This document shows, one piece after another, positions 45,470-55,159 of a DNA stretch of 64,000 bases; the first letter of the stretch is position 1, and each line of letters starts with the position of its first letter. The notes under the pieces were generated by a model. That model saw only the letters and a list, made by a program, of their open reading frames with translations. It had not been told where the DNA came from and made no database searches. The stretch is taken from assembly GCF_001293525.1 (NCBI RefSeq), contig NZ_BBYR01000036.1, positions 1 through 64,000 on the forward strand, in the 5' to 3' direction. The stretch comes from Pseudideonella sakaiensis (GTDB lineage Bacteria; Pseudomonadota; Gammaproteobacteria; Burkholderiales; Burkholderiaceae_C). A program made the translations under genes and the position numbers.

Positions 45470-47746
45470 TCAGCCGGGCGCCGGCGCGGGCGCCGCATCC
45501 TCGTCGAGCGCCTCGCGCACCGCCTGCGCGAGCTCGGCGCGGCGGTAGGGCTTGGGCAGCAGGCGCACGCCCGGGTCGAGCCGGCCCTGGTGGACGATGA
45601 CGTTCTCGGCATAGCCCGAGGTGAACAGCAGCTTCAGGTCCGGCCGCAGGCGCCGCGCGGCATCGGCCAGGTCGCGGCCGGACAGGCCGCCCGGCATGAC
45701 GACGTCGGTGAACAGCAGCGCGACGGCCGGCTGCCGCTCGAGCTGCGCGAGCCCGGCAGCGCCGCTGGCCGCCTCGTGCACCTGGTAGCCGAGCGCGCGC
45801 AGTTCCGCGCAGACGTGCTGGCGCACCAGCGGATCGTCCTCCACCACCAGCACGGCCTCGGTGCCGCGGTGGGCCGCCGCCGACCCGTCCGGCGACCCGT
45901 CCGGCGCCCCGGCCGCGGCCGCGGGACGGGCCGGCGGCTCGCCGCCGTCGGCGCGCGGCAGCACGAGCGTCAGCGTGGTGCCGCGGCCGGGCTCGGAGGC
46001 CACGCCCACGTGGCCCGCCGACTGCCGGGCGAAGCCATACACCATGGCCAGGCCGAGCCCGGTCCCCTTGCCTTTCTCCTTGGTGGTGAAGAAGGGCTCG
46101 AACACCTTCGACAGGTGCTCGGGCGCGATGCCGGCGCCGGTGTCGGACACCGCGACCTGCACGTACTCGCCGGGCGCGAGCTCGGGCAGCGCGCCGGCCT
46201 CGGCCCGGCCGACGTGCACCTGGCCGGTCGACAGTGTCAGCCGGCCGCCGCCGGGCATGGCGTCGCGCGCATTCAGGCAGAGGTTCAGGATCGCATCCTC
46301 CAGCCGCCCCGGGTCGACCCGGGCGCGCCACGGCGCGGCGCCACCGGCGCGCACGATCTCGATCTGCCCGCCGAGGGTGCTGCGCAGCAGCGGCTCCATG
46401 CCGCCGATCAGCGCGTCCACGTCGACCGCGCTGGGCGCCAGCGCCTGCTTGCGCGAGAAGGCCAGCAACTGCTGCGTCAGCGCCGCGCCGCGCTGCGCGG
46501 CGGCCGCGATCATCTGCGCCAGCTCGCGTTCGGCGGGCCGCTCGGCACAGAGCTCGCCCAGCACCTCGGCATTGCCCAGCACCACCGTCAGCAGGTTGTT
46601 GAAGTCGTGCGCCACCCCGCCGGTGAGCTGGCCCACCGCCTCCAGGCGCTGGCTCTGCAGCAGCTGGGCGTTCAGCCGCGCGATGTCCTCGCGCTGCGTC
46701 TGCAGGGACTGCGCGGCCTCGTTCATCACGGTCGTCAGCGTGCCCAGTTCGCCACGCGGCAGCGGCGCCGCCACGCGCGCGGCAAGGTCGCCGGCGGCCA
46801 TGCGCCGCGCCATCTGCGTCAGCCGCTCGACGGGGCGGCGCAGCGCGCGCTCGGCCAGCAGCCAGACCGTCAGGAACACCGCGAACGCGGCCGCGGCCAG
46901 CAGCCCGATGTCCTGCAGGAAGCGGCGGTCCGCGGCCTGGACCAGGCGCTCGTGCGGCACGCCGGCCAGCACCTGCACGCCGGCGGCCGCGATCGGCGCG
47001 CTGTCCGCCACCGTCCAGTGCATGGCCTCGCCGGCCGCCCCCTGCAGCAGCGTCGCCGCGGCGCCGCGCTGCCGGCTGGCAAAGGCGAACAGCGGCGTGT
47101 CGGCGATCGAGCGGCCCGGCGCCCAGTCCGGGTCGGGCGGCGTCGCGGCGAGCACGGTGCCGCGGGTGTCGATGATCAGCAGCCGCGCGCCGCTCACCGG
47201 CACGGTGTCCGCCGCGAGCGCGCGCTCCAGGCTCAGCGACGCCAGCAGCACGAAGCGCAGCGTGCCGTCGGGACGGCGGGCGGGATAGGCCACCTGCAGC
47301 ACGGCCCGACCGGTCAGGCGTCCGAAGGCCGGCTCCAGCACGACCTCGCCGCGCGTGGCCAGTGCGCGCTGGAAGTAGGCGCGGTTGTTCAGGTCGAGCT
47401 CGCGGCCGCTGCGCAGCGAATCGCAGAACAGCCGGCCGTCGGGGCGGATCGTCAGGATGCCGGTGTACTGCGGGTAGGTCTCGCGCACCTCCGACAGGAA
47501 GGCGGAGCAGGCGGCCCGGTCCCCGGTGTCGAGGTCGGCGGCGCGCGCCAGCCCGAAGTGCAGCTGCGCCGTGCCCTGGATGCGGTCGCGCAGCGACTCG
47601 GCGTTGACCTGCGCGGCGCGGGCCAGGCGCCGGGTGTCGGCCTCGACCGCGGCCTCGCGGTCCTGGACGAAACGCGCCAGCACCAGCAGGGCCGGCAACA
47701 CCGAGGCCAGCAGCGCCATCAGCAGCAGCCTCGCGCGGATGCTCAT
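45470..47746 (-). CDS. Hybrid sensor histidine kinase with periplasmic Cache-type domain
   Basis: A 758-residue inner-membrane kinase. Two membrane helices (LLLMALLASVLPALLVLARF and IGLLAAAAFAVFLTVWLLAE) bracket a periplasmic region of about 250 residues that looks like a dCache sensor (NNRAYFQRALATRGEVVLEPAFGRLTGRAVLQVAYP in pieces). It continues with HAMP, HisKA (QLTGGVAHDFNNLLTVVLGN, His near residue 380), HATPase_c (NLCLNARDAMPGGG; GTGLGLAMVYGF) and a receiver (VLVVEDDPLVRQ; LLFTDVVMPGG). The HDFNN box places it in the NtrB-like HPK4 group. Divergent from a lone receiver at 47857. Signal unknown. Confidence 0.93.
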   Translation of the reverse strand: MSIRARLLLMALLASVLPALLVLARFVQDREAAVEADTRRLARAAQVNAESLRDRIQGTAQLHFGLARAADLDTGDRAACSAFLSEVRETYPQYTGILTIRPDGRLFCDSLRSGRELDLNNRAYFQRALATRGEVVLEPAFGRLTGRAVLQVAYPARRPDGTLRFVLLASLSLERALAADTVPVSGARLLIIDTRGTVLAATPPDPDWAPGRSIADTPLFAFASRQRGAAATLLQGAAGEAMHWTVADSAPIAAAGVQVLAGVPHERLVQAADRRFLQDIGLLAAAAFAVFLTVWLLAERALRRPVERLTQMARRMAAGDLAARVAAPLPRGELGTLTTVMNEAAQSLQTQREDIARLNAQLLQSQRLEAVGQLTGGVAHDFNNLLTVVLGNAEVLGELCAERPAERELAQMIAAAAQRGAALTQQLLAFSRKQALAPSAVDVDALIGGMEPLLRSTLGGQIEIVRAGGAAPWRARVDPGRLEDAILNLCLNARDAMPGGGRLTLSTGQVHVGRAEAGALPELAPGEYVQVAVSDTGAGIAPEHLSKVFEPFFTTKEKGKGTGLGLAMVYGFARQSAGHVGVASEPGRGTTLTLVLPRADGGEPPARPAAAAGAPDGSPDGSAAAHRGTEAVLVVEDDPLVRQHVCAELRALGYQVHEAASGAAGLAQLERQPAVALLFTDVVMPGGLSGRDLADAARRLRPDLKLLFTSGYAENVIVHQGRLDPGVRLLPKPYRRAELAQAVREALDEDAAPAPAPG

Positions 47747-47856
47747 CGAGCCCTTCCCCCGCCCGTCCCCGGCGGAGCCGCTGCTATGCTGCCCGGCGCC
47801 GAGGCCCTTCGTGGGGATCATAAACGGGCCCCGGCCCCCGACCCGGGAGACGACCG

Positions 47857-48240
47857 ATGGACGACGCCGCTGCCGCCGGCCGACTGCTGATCCTCGACGA
47901 CGAGCCGACCGTGGCCCAGGTGCTGGGCGCGATGGCGCGCGTCTGCGGCGTCGACAGCCGCCACGCCGCGACGGTCGAGGCCTTCCTCGCCGCGGCTGCC
48001 GACTGGGCGCCGACCCACGTGGCGATCGACCTGATGCTGCCCGGCGCGCACGGCGAGGACGTGCTGCGCCAGCTGGCCGCCACCGGCTGCCCGGCGCGGG
48101 TGCTGGTCTGCAGCGGCGCGGGGCCGGCCGAACTGCAGGCCGCGCTGGCGACGGCGCAGGCGCTGGGCCTGCCGGTGGCCGGCGTGCTCGCCAAGCCGTT
48201 CACGCTGGCCGCACTGCGCGCGCTGCTGCGCCCGCGCTGA
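47857..48240 (+). CDS. Single-domain response regulator
   Basis: A 127-residue receiver with no output domain: LLILDDEPTVAQVLG (acidic pocket), HVAIDLMLPGAHGED (acceptor Asp), VLVCSGAG in place of the usual switch Ser/Thr region, and GVLAKPFTLAALRALL (conserved Lys). It is divergent from the hybrid kinase at 45470, 110 bases away, so it may be a phosphate partner or sink. GCTATGCT around 47783 could serve as -10 in one direction. A few bases separate it from the convergent Sel1 gene. Confidence 0.88.
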   Translation: MDDAAAAGRLLILDDEPTVAQVLGAMARVCGVDSRHAATVEAFLAAAADWAPTHVAIDLMLPGAHGEDVLRQLAATGCPARVLVCSGAGPAELQAALATAQALGLPVAGVLAKPFTLAALRALLRPR

Positions 48241-48246
48241 ACGCGC

Positions 48247-49197
48247 TCAGGCCGCGCAGCCGTTCATCCGCGCCATGCGCGCACTGACCCAGCGCGGGCA
48301 CGGCGGGGGCCCGTGGTCGTGGTCGTCGTGCATCGACACGCCCTCGCGCGACTTGCGCCGCCAGCTCACGGCCAGCCCCGGATCCTGCGGCACGCCCTCG
48401 CCGCGCTCGTAGTGCCGGCCGAGCGTCGCCTGGGCCTGCGGGTTGCCGCCATGCGCGGCCTTCTGCAGCCACTGCATCGCCTGCGGCAGGTCCGGCGGCA
48501 CGCCGCGCCCGGTGGCGTGGCTGACGTACAGCTCGTACTGCGCCTTAGGCGCGCAGCGGTCGTCGAGGGCCGCGGCGCGCGCGTACCAGCGGTAAGCGGC
48601 CACCGGGTCGGCCGCCACGCCGCCGAGGCCATCGCGGTGGAAGTCGCCGAGCATGCAGACGGCCGACGCGGACCCGCCCTCGGCCGCCGCGGCGAACCAG
48701 CGCAGCGCCTGCGCCGGATCGCGCGGCGCGCCGCCGCTGCCGGCGAGCAGCTGGAAGGCCAGGTCGAGCTGCGCGGGCGCGTGACCGCCCTCGGCCGCGC
48801 GCCGCAGCCAGGCCAGCGCGCGCGCCGGATCGACGCTCACGCCGGTCGCACCGCCGTGGTGGCGCGCCAGCGCATAGGCCGACGCGGCATCGCCCCGTCC
48901 GGCCGCGGCCTCGTGCCACCGCAGCGCGAGCGCCGGGTCCGGCGCCACGCCGCGGCCTTTCGCGTAGCGCTCGGCCAGTTCGTGGGCCGCCGCCCGGTCG
49001 CCGAGCCAGGCCTGCAGGCGCAGGCCGCCGAGCGTGACGAGGCCGTCCGCCGACACGTGCGGCGGCGCGAGCGCCGCCGCCAGTGCGATGGCCGCGGCCC
49101 CGGCCGCCAGCGCGCCGGCGGCCATCGCGAGCAGGCGGCGTCCCCTGCGGGGCCGGCGCGGCCCGGCGGGCACGTTCGACGCGGCGAGGGCCTGCAT
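48247..49197 (-). CDS. Sel1-repeat (TPR-like) membrane-anchored protein
   Basis: A 316-residue protein. After a basic leader there is one membrane helix or uncleaved signal (LLAMAAGALAAGAAAIALAAAL). About six Sel1-like repeats follow with the usual GxGVxxDxxxAxxWxxxAAxxGxxxA pattern, for example RGVAPDPALALRWHEAAAGR, GGAPRDPAQALRWFAAAAEG and GRGVPPDLPQAMQWLQKAAHG. The last part is His/Pro/Cys-rich (HDDHDHGPPPCPRW). Sel1 proteins usually scaffold envelope processes. It starts eight bases after the stop of the MBL-fold lipoprotein gene, so the two probably form an operon. Confidence 0.88.
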   Translation of the reverse strand: MQALAASNVPAGPRRPRRGRRLLAMAAGALAAGAAAIALAAALAPPHVSADGLVTLGGLRLQAWLGDRAAAHELAERYAKGRGVAPDPALALRWHEAAAGRGDAASAYALARHHGGATGVSVDPARALAWLRRAAEGGHAPAQLDLAFQLLAGSGGAPRDPAQALRWFAAAAEGGSASAVCMLGDFHRDGLGGVAADPVAAYRWYARAAALDDRCAPKAQYELYVSHATGRGVPPDLPQAMQWLQKAAHGGNPQAQATLGRHYERGEGVPQDPGLAVSWRRKSREGVSMHDDHDHGPPPCPRWVSARMARMNGCAA

Positions 49198-49204
49198 GCC
49201 GGGC

Positions 49205-51523
49205 TCAGCGGAAGGTCTGGCTGACGTCGGCCGGCACCACGATCTCGCTGGCCGGCGTCAGCGACAGCGTGACGTTCTTGCCCTTGGCGAGCGTCGCCAG
49301 CACCTTCTGCGCGTCGGCCAGCGAGGCCAGGCGCTGGGTGCGCAGGTACTCCGGCGGGCGGTAGGTGGCCTTCTCGGTGTTGGTGGTCTCGATCGGGCCG
49401 CCGCGGTAGGTGATGCTCGCGTTCATGCCGGGGCTGAACTGCACGTAGCCCTCCGGCAGGTAGCCCTTGTAGGCCGGGTCCTTGACGTCGATCTTCACCT
49501 GCACGAAGTAGCCGCTGGCGTCGTCGATGTAGGAGTCGGTCGGGATCACGATGCCATTGGCCAGCAGCGGAATCGCCGGGTTCTTGTTCTGCGCGCCGAC
49601 GAAGCCCTGGACGATCTTGCCGCCGTCGAGCAGCGTCGCGCTGACCGACACCAGGCCGTTCTCGCGCCCGGGCTTGAACGGGCCGGAGGTCTCGATGCTG
49701 CGGCGGCTGCTGACCGCGGCATCGGTGGCCTTGTAGCTGATCACCGCGCGCCGCTTCTCGAGCTGGTTGGCGAATTCCGTCTGCAGCCGCACCCCGTTCA
49801 CGGTCGGCGAGTCGTAGACCCGCGAGCCCATCGCGTCGAGCATGGTCAGCGGCCGCGCCGCGTTCGCCGGGTCGCGGTTGTAGGCCTTCAGCGCCTGGAA
49901 GACCTCGACGATCGGGTACTGGTTGGTGTGCTGCGGCGACACGAAGTCGGCATCGATGTTGTTCTGCAGGTAGCTGAAGCCGTGCTGCCACGCGAGGCGG
50001 CGCCAGCCGTTGGTCGCCGTCGGCGTCTCCAGGCCGTTCACGCCGTAGCCGCCGTGGTAGCCGAAGGTGTAGAACTTGCCGTCGGCCGGGTTCTTCACCT
50101 TGAACAGCATGTTGGTCGCGCCGGTGGTGTGGCCCGGCGACCAGATCACCATGATCTGCACGTTGCCGTAGTCGTACCACTTGTCGTACTCGTAGAAGGC
50201 CGTGGTCCGGTTGCGGATCACGGACTCGCTGGCCGGCAGCGTCGCGGCGATGCTCCACGGGTTGGCCTGCTGGTCGGCGGTGATGCCGACCACGTCCTCG
50301 CGCGAGCCCCACAGCGTGAGCGTCTTGCCGGCGTTGTCCATCATGCGCAGCTGCTCGACGGCGGTGCCGTAGTGGTCGCCGTGCGCATGCGTGAGCCACA
50401 GGTCGGTGACCGAGCGCGGGTCGATGCCGACGAGCTCGAGGTTCTTCCAGTACTGGTAGCCGCTGTTGGCCCAGCCGGCGTCGATCTTGATGACCTTGTC
50501 GTCGGCGGTGCTGGCGGTGCCCATGTCCGCCTTCAGGATGTACGACGCGACCTCGTTGTCGCCCACGTAGTACATCGTGTCCTTCACCATCTCGAACGGC
50601 TCGGTGCTGCGGGTGTAGGGCGCGGCGGTGACGCCGGTGGCATTGATGCTGACGAAGCGCTGGCCCGAGACCGGGTCGGTGCCCTTGTCGGCCAGCAGCG
50701 GGCTCTGCGTCGGCACGTCCCAGACCGGCTTGCCATCGGCCGTCGACTGCGGCGTGAAGTACCAGATCGCGACCACGCGCGCCTGGGCCGCGTCCAGGTA
50801 GTTGCGGTCGAACAGCAGGTAGGCGGCCTGGCGCGCGGTGGTGCGGTAGTCGTAGTCCGCGGTGACGGGGATCGAGGCGACGTCGGAGACCGCGCTCTTC
50901 GCGTAGTCGGCGGTGTTCACGTTGAACACCTTCACGTCCGGTGCCACCGTGTAGGTTTCCTCGTAGCGCTTGATCGGCGTGGCGTAGGCACGGCCGGCCA
51001 TGTCGGCGGTGACGATGCGGCCGTCGCCGACGGTGATGCTCGCGCCGTATTTGCCGTACACCCAGCCGGCGGCCACCATCGGACCGGGCACCTGGTTGCG
51101 CGGCGAGACCTCGGGGCCGTACTTCGCGAGGTCGAACTGGGCCGCGGTCGAGCTGCCCTTGGACAGGATCACGTTGAAGGTCTGCGCCGGATCCGCCGCC
51201 ACCTCCACCGTGTCGGTGGCGCTCGCCGACGGGATCCAGTCGACCAGGTTGCCGGCCGCGAGCGCGGTCTGCACGGCCGTGGCGGCATCGGTCGCCAGCG
51301 CCGGCGTGCGCAGCGTCTTCACGCCGTCCTGCGTCATCACGGACACGGCCACCGTCTGGCGGCCGGCCGCGTCGGTGGTCACGACGGGGGCGGCGCCCAC
51401 CAGGCCCGCGGAGCGCTTGGGCACGGCCGGCACGTCGTCGTCACCGCCGCAGGCGACGAGGAAGGCGAGCGGAAGGAGGCTGGCGGCGACCCGCCACACG
51501 GGTCGGGGAGGATGCAGGGGCAA
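49205..51523 (-). CDS. Large metallo-beta-lactamase-fold lipoprotein
   Basis: A 772-residue exported protein. No ATG suits; the TTG at 51523 has AGGAGA five bases upstream and gives a good lipoprotein signal (RVAASLLPLAFLVACGG). Residues about 30-280 are of unknown fold. The MBL core follows: DLWLTHAHGDHYGTAVEQLR (HxHxDH), then SPGHTTGATNML (third His) and probably FGYHGG. The HAHGDH spacing and SPGHTxG resemble subclass B3 enzymes and related hydrolases. The C-terminal 150 residues look beta-rich (VQVKIDVKDPAYKGYLPEGY). It is divergent from a LacI-family regulator with an operator in its leader, which points to catabolism of an inducer-related compound instead of antibiotic resistance. Substrate unknown. 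Confidence 0.85.
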   Translation of the reverse strand: MPLHPPRPVWRVAASLLPLAFLVACGGDDDVPAVPKRSAGLVGAAPVVTTDAAGRQTVAVSVMTQDGVKTLRTPALATDAATAVQTALAAGNLVDWIPSASATDTVEVAADPAQTFNVILSKGSSTAAQFDLAKYGPEVSPRNQVPGPMVAAGWVYGKYGASITVGDGRIVTADMAGRAYATPIKRYEETYTVAPDVKVFNVNTADYAKSAVSDVASIPVTADYDYRTTARQAAYLLFDRNYLDAAQARVVAIWYFTPQSTADGKPVWDVPTQSPLLADKGTDPVSGQRFVSINATGVTAAPYTRSTEPFEMVKDTMYYVGDNEVASYILKADMGTASTADDKVIKIDAGWANSGYQYWKNLELVGIDPRSVTDLWLTHAHGDHYGTAVEQLRMMDNAGKTLTLWGSREDVVGITADQQANPWSIAATLPASESVIRNRTTAFYEYDKWYDYGNVQIMVIWSPGHTTGATNMLFKVKNPADGKFYTFGYHGGYGVNGLETPTATNGWRRLAWQHGFSYLQNNIDADFVSPQHTNQYPIVEVFQALKAYNRDPANAARPLTMLDAMGSRVYDSPTVNGVRLQTEFANQLEKRRAVISYKATDAAVSSRRSIETSGPFKPGRENGLVSVSATLLDGGKIVQGFVGAQNKNPAIPLLANGIVIPTDSYIDDASGYFVQVKIDVKDPAYKGYLPEGYVQFSPGMNASITYRGGPIETTNTEKATYRPPEYLRTQRLASLADAQKVLATLAKGKNVTLSLTPASEIVVPADVSQTFR

Positions 51524-51534
51524 GGGAGTCTCCT

Positions 51535-51554
51535 GTTTGTTAGCGTTACCAAAC
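51535..51554. promoter_or_regulatory. LacI-type operator in the MBL lipoprotein leader
   Basis: GTTTGTTAGC-GTTACCAAAC is a 10+10 inverted repeat (8 of 10 matching) with the central CG typical of LacI/GntR operators. It lies 11 bases upstream of the TTG start, where bound repressor would block transcription. Confidence 0.7.
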
Positions 51555-51695
51555 TGGGGCGAGCGGAAGCGGCGAACCGCGGCGAACGGGTCGGCACGGC
51601 AGTGCGCGACGCGTGCGGCGCCCCGCTCGGGCCGCCGTGGTCGACCGGGCCGGGCGCCCTTTCGGGGGAAAGGCGAGCACGGCACCCTGCCGAAG

Positions 51696-51713
51696 GACGG
51701 TAGCGTTACCACA
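51696..51713. promoter_or_regulatory. Second LacI-type operator upstream of the lacI-like gene
   Basis: GGTAGCGTTACC (51699-51710) shares TAGCGTTACCA with the first operator and has the same central CG. The centres are 160 bases apart, and this one lies about 95 bases before the regulator's start codon. Confidence 0.65.
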
Positions 51714-51788
51714 GCATACCCAGCTTCACGCCCCGCGGCATCCGGGTTTCCTTGGGGCCCGCAGCGCCGCCGTCACCGCCCACGTCGA

Positions 51789-51794
51789 TAGAAT
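51789..51794 (+). promoter_or_regulatory. -10 element TAGAAT close to the lacI-type start
   Basis: TAGAAT ends ten bases before the ATG at 51805; no Shine-Dalgarno fits between. Another candidate leaderless gene of this window. Confidence 0.5.
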
Positions 51795-51804
51795 GCCGGC
51801 ACCC

Positions 51805-52851
51805 ATGTCCGACCCGGCCTCGCCTCCTGCTCCACCACGGCGACGCCCGGACCGCTCGTCCGTCACCATCTGCGACGTCGCCCGGCTGGCCGGCGTCTCG
51901 ATGATCACGGTGTCGCGCGCGATGAACACCCCGGAGCAGGTCTCCGAGGCCAAGCTGGCGAAGATCCGCGCCGTGGTCGACCAGCTCGGCTACGTGCCGA
52001 ACCGGATGGCCGGCGGCCTCAAGTCGGCGCGCAGCCGGCTCGTGATGGCCCTGGTGCCGTCGCTGTCGAGCCAGGTCTTCACGCCCACGGTGCAGGCGCT
52101 GACCGAGGCGCTGGAGCAGCGCGGCTACCACCTGATGCTCGGCCAGAGCGGCTACGAGGATTCGCGCGAGGACCACATGCTGGAGGCCATCATCGGCCGC
52201 CGGCCCGACGGCATCGTGCTGACCGGCGTCCTGCACTCGCAGGAGAGCCGCAAGCGCCTGATCGCCTCCGGCATCCCGGTGGTCGAGACCTGGGACTACA
52301 GCCCGTCGCCGATCGACATGCTGGTCGGCTTCTCGCACGACCGGGTCGGCGAGGAGGTCTGCACCTTCCTGGCCCGGCAGGGCCGGCGCCACCTCGCGCT
52401 CGTCACCGGCAGCGACGCGCGCGCGATGCGCCGGCGCGACGGCTTCGTCCGCAGCGCCGCCCGCCTGGGCCTGCCGCCGCCCCGGGTGGCGATGATCGCG
52501 GCGCCGGCCACCCACGCGAACGCCCGCGTCGCGCTGGCCGCGCTGCTCGACGCGGGGCCGCCGCTGGACGCCGTGTTCTGCAGCTCCGACCTGGTCGCGC
52601 TGGGGGTGCTGAACGAGCTGCAGTCGCGCGGACTGTCGGTGCCGGGCGCGGTGGCCATCGTCGGCTTCGGCGACCTGGCCTATGCCGCCTCGATGCACCC
52701 GTCGCTGAGCACCATCCGCATCGACGGCGCCCGGCTCGGCCGGCTCGCGGCGGAGCTCATCGTCCAGCGCGCCGAAGGCCGCGAGGTCGACGAACCGGTG
52801 ATCGACCTCGGCTTCGAGCTGGTCGAGCGCGACAGCACGGGCGGCGGCTGA
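51805..52851 (+). CDS. LacI/GalR (GntR-like) transcriptional repressor
   Basis: A 348-residue regulator. The HTH reads [35 protein letters not shown], quoted in halves, with the hinge [14 protein letters not shown]. The periplasmic-binding-like effector domain contains [46 protein letters not shown] and [20 protein letters not shown]. The overall pattern is that of gluconate repressors (GntR of the LacI family). Two operators in the divergent intergenic region match the family's TGGTAnCGnTACCA style, so the MBL lipoprotein and perhaps Sel1 gene are likely targets. The effector could be a sugar acid. Confidence 0.93.
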   Translation: MSDPASPPAPPRRRPDRSSVTICDVARLAGVSMITVSRAMNTPEQVSEAKLAKIRAVVDQLGYVPNRMAGGLKSARSRLVMALVPSLSSQVFTPTVQALTEALEQRGYHLMLGQSGYEDSREDHMLEAIIGRRPDGIVLTGVLHSQESRKRLIASGIPVVETWDYSPSPIDMLVGFSHDRVGEEVCTFLARQGRRHLALVTGSDARAMRRRDGFVRSAARLGLPPPRVAMIAAPATHANARVALAALLDAGPPLDAVFCSSDLVALGVLNELQSRGLSVPGAVAIVGFGDLAYAASMHPSLSTIRIDGARLGRLAAELIVQRAEGREVDEPVIDLGFELVERDSTGGG

Positions 52852-53152
52852 GCGCGCCGGCTGCAGCGCCCGCGCGCATCGCGCGCATGGAGCCATACCG
52901 GATCCGCATAACCCCGCCGGGGCCCCGTCGGTTACAGCAGGATTACACTGGCCCGACCCTTCTGCGCGCGGTGGCGACCCCGCTCCCGCGCCTCGGAAGC
53001 CGATCGTCGTCCACCCGACCCCGACCCGCTTCCGGCCCCTGCCGCCGGCATGGGGCCAGGTCTGTCGAGGTTCCGTCGCGCGCCCCCCGGCCGCGCCGAC
53101 TGCCGGAGGCCTGGCCCGATTCCGGCTTCTCACTTCGACGATTGGAACCCCG
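52852..53152. other. Intergenic region upstream of pckG
   Basis: A 301-base gap with no credible gene. It contains GGTTACAGCAGGATTACACT; TACACT at 52944-52949 is a possible -10, which would give a leader of nearly 200 bases for pckG. No clear -35, riboswitch or hairpin was recognised. Confidence 0.4.
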
Positions 53153-55048
53153 ATGAACCGTCCCGTCCTGGAGGGCGTGCGCCTGAACGCACCCGCCCAC
53201 GTCAAGCACGCCCGCCTGCTGGCCTGGGTGGCCGAGATCGCCGCGCTCACCGAGGCCCGCGACGTCCACTGGTGCGACGGGAGCACCGCCGAGTACGACC
53301 GCCTGTGCGGCGAGCTCGTCGCGGCTGGAACCTTCCTGAAACTCAATCCGGAGCTGCGCCCGAACTCCTACCTCGCGCGCAGCGCGCCGAGCGACGTCGC
53401 GCGCGTCGAGGACCGCACCTTCATCTGCACCGAGCGCAAGGAGGACGCGGGCCCCACCAACAACTGGATGGCCCCGGCCGAGATGCGCGCGCTGCTGCAG
53501 ACCGGCGACAAGGCATTGTTCAAGGGCGCGATGCGCGGCCGCACGATGTACGTCGTGCCCTTCAGCATGGGCCCGCTGGGCTCGCCGATCGCGCACATCG
53601 GCGTCGAGCTGTCCGACAGCCCCTACGTCGCCGTCAACATGAAGGTGATGACGCGCATGGGCCGCGCCGTGCTCGATGTGCTGGGCGAGGACGGCCACTT
53701 CGTGCCCTGCGTGCACACCGTGGGCGCGCCGCTGGCCGAGGGCCAGGCCGACGTGGCCTGGCCGTGCAACGACACCAAGTACATCGTCCACTACCCGCAG
53801 ACCCAGGAGATCTGGAGCTACGGCTCGGGCTACGGCGGCAATGCGCTGCTGGGCAAGAAGTGCTTCGCGCTGCGCATTGCGTCGACCATGGGCCGCGCGG
53901 CGGCCGAGGGCGGCGCCGCGCCGGGCTGGCTGGCCGAGCACATGCTGGTGCTGGGCGTGACCGCGCCGGACGGCCGCAAGCACCACGTCGCAGCGGCCTT
54001 CCCGAGCGCCTGCGGCAAGACGAACTTCGCGATGCTGATCCCGCCGGCCGGCTTCGACGGCTGGAAGGTGACCACCATCGGCGACGACATCGCGTGGATC
54101 AAGCCCGGCGCCGACGGCCGCCTGTACGCGATCAACCCGGAAGCCGGCTACTTCGGCGTCGCCCCGGGCACGAACACCAAGACCAACCCCAACTGCATGG
54201 CCAGCCTGCACCGCGACGTGATCTTCACGAACGTGGCGCTGACCGACGACGGCGACGTCTGGTGGGAAGGCATGACGGACGCGCCGCCGGCGCACCTGGT
54301 CGACTGGCAGGGCCGCGACTGGACGCCCGACAGCGCCCGCGGCGCCGACGGCAAGCTGCGCCCCGCCGCGCATCCGAACGCCCGCTTCACCGTGGCCGCG
54401 ACGAACAACCCCGCGCTCGACCCGGCCTGGGACGACCCGAAGGGCGTGCCGATCGACGCCTTCATCTTCGGCGGCCGCCGCTCGACCACGGTGCCGCTGG
54501 TGACCGAGGCGCGCGACTGGGTGGAGGGCGTCTACATGGCCGCGACCATGGGCTCCGAGACCACCGCGGCCGCGGCCGGCCAGCAGGGCGTGGTGCGGCG
54601 CGACCCGTTCGCGATGCTGCCCTTCATGGGCTACAACATGAGCGAGTACTTCCAGCACTGGCTCAACCTCGGCCAGTGGCTGGCGCGCCAGGGCGCAACC
54701 GCGCCGAAGATCTTCTGCGTCAACTGGTTCCGCAAGGGCCCGGACGGCAAGTTCGTCTGGCCCGGCTACGGCGAAAACATGCGCGTGCTGAAGTGGATGC
54801 TCGACCGCGTCGAGGGCCGCGCCTCCGCGCAGGAGCACGTGTTCGGCCTCAGCCCGGCCTACGAGGACCTGAGCTGGCAGGGCCTGGCGTTCTCGCGCGA
54901 GCAGTTCGAGCAGGTCAGCTCGATCGACGGCGCGGCCTGGCGCGCCGAGCTGGGGCTGCACGAGGAACTGTTCCGCACGCTGGCCCACAAGCTGCCGGCG
55001 GAATTGCCGAGCACGAAGGCCCGCATCGAGGCGCGGCTCGGGGCCTGA
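53153..55048 (+). CDS. pckG: Phosphoenolpyruvate carboxykinase (GTP)
   Basis: Converts oxaloacetate and GTP to phosphoenolpyruvate, CO2 and GDP, the entry to gluconeogenesis. The 631-residue product has [22 protein letters not shown], then [22 protein letters not shown], the kinase P-loop [12 protein letters not shown] with the reactive Cys, IGDDIAWIK for metal binding, [14 protein letters not shown] and [12 protein letters not shown]. This is the GTP-dependent class, full length. Upstream TCA-type growth on organic acids fits with the TRAP transporter later in the window. A strong hairpin follows the gene. Confidence 0.97.
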   Translation: MNRPVLEGVRLNAPAHVKHARLLAWVAEIAALTEARDVHWCDGSTAEYDRLCGELVAAGTFLKLNPELRPNSYLARSAPSDVARVEDRTFICTERKEDAGPTNNWMAPAEMRALLQTGDKALFKGAMRGRTMYVVPFSMGPLGSPIAHIGVELSDSPYVAVNMKVMTRMGRAVLDVLGEDGHFVPCVHTVGAPLAEGQADVAWPCNDTKYIVHYPQTQEIWSYGSGYGGNALLGKKCFALRIASTMGRAAAEGGAAPGWLAEHMLVLGVTAPDGRKHHVAAAFPSACGKTNFAMLIPPAGFDGWKVTTIGDDIAWIKPGADGRLYAINPEAGYFGVAPGTNTKTNPNCMASLHRDVIFTNVALTDDGDVWWEGMTDAPPAHLVDWQGRDWTPDSARGADGKLRPAAHPNARFTVAATNNPALDPAWDDPKGVPIDAFIFGGRRSTTVPLVTEARDWVEGVYMAATMGSETTAAAAGQQGVVRRDPFAMLPFMGYNMSEYFQHWLNLGQWLARQGATAPKIFCVNWFRKGPDGKFVWPGYGENMRVLKWMLDRVEGRASAQEHVFGLSPAYEDLSWQGLAFSREQFEQVSSIDGAAWRAELGLHEELFRTLAHKLPAELPSTKARIEARLGA

Positions 55049-55130
55049 GCCCGTCCGGCGCCCGCGCCGCCACGCTGGCGGCCGCTGACCAGGCCGGCGC
55101 GAACGCGCCGGCGCCGGCACACGCCGGATC

Positions 55131-55152
55131 GACGGGGCCGCAAGGCCCCGTC
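55131..55152. terminator. Hairpin between pckG and the convergent small gene
   Basis: A perfect nine-base inverted repeat GACGGGGCC-GCAA-GGCCCCGTC with a GNRA tetraloop lies between convergent genes. No long T-run follows, but position and stability suit a bidirectional terminator. Confidence 0.65.
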
Positions 55153-55159
55153 GCCGTTC

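Noticed and set aside
49205-51523. Beta-lactam resistance gene.
   Set aside because: The MBL metal motif is B3-like, but the protein is almost three times the length of a beta-lactamase, is a lipoprotein, and is under a LacI-type repressor, so a catabolic hydrolase is more likely.
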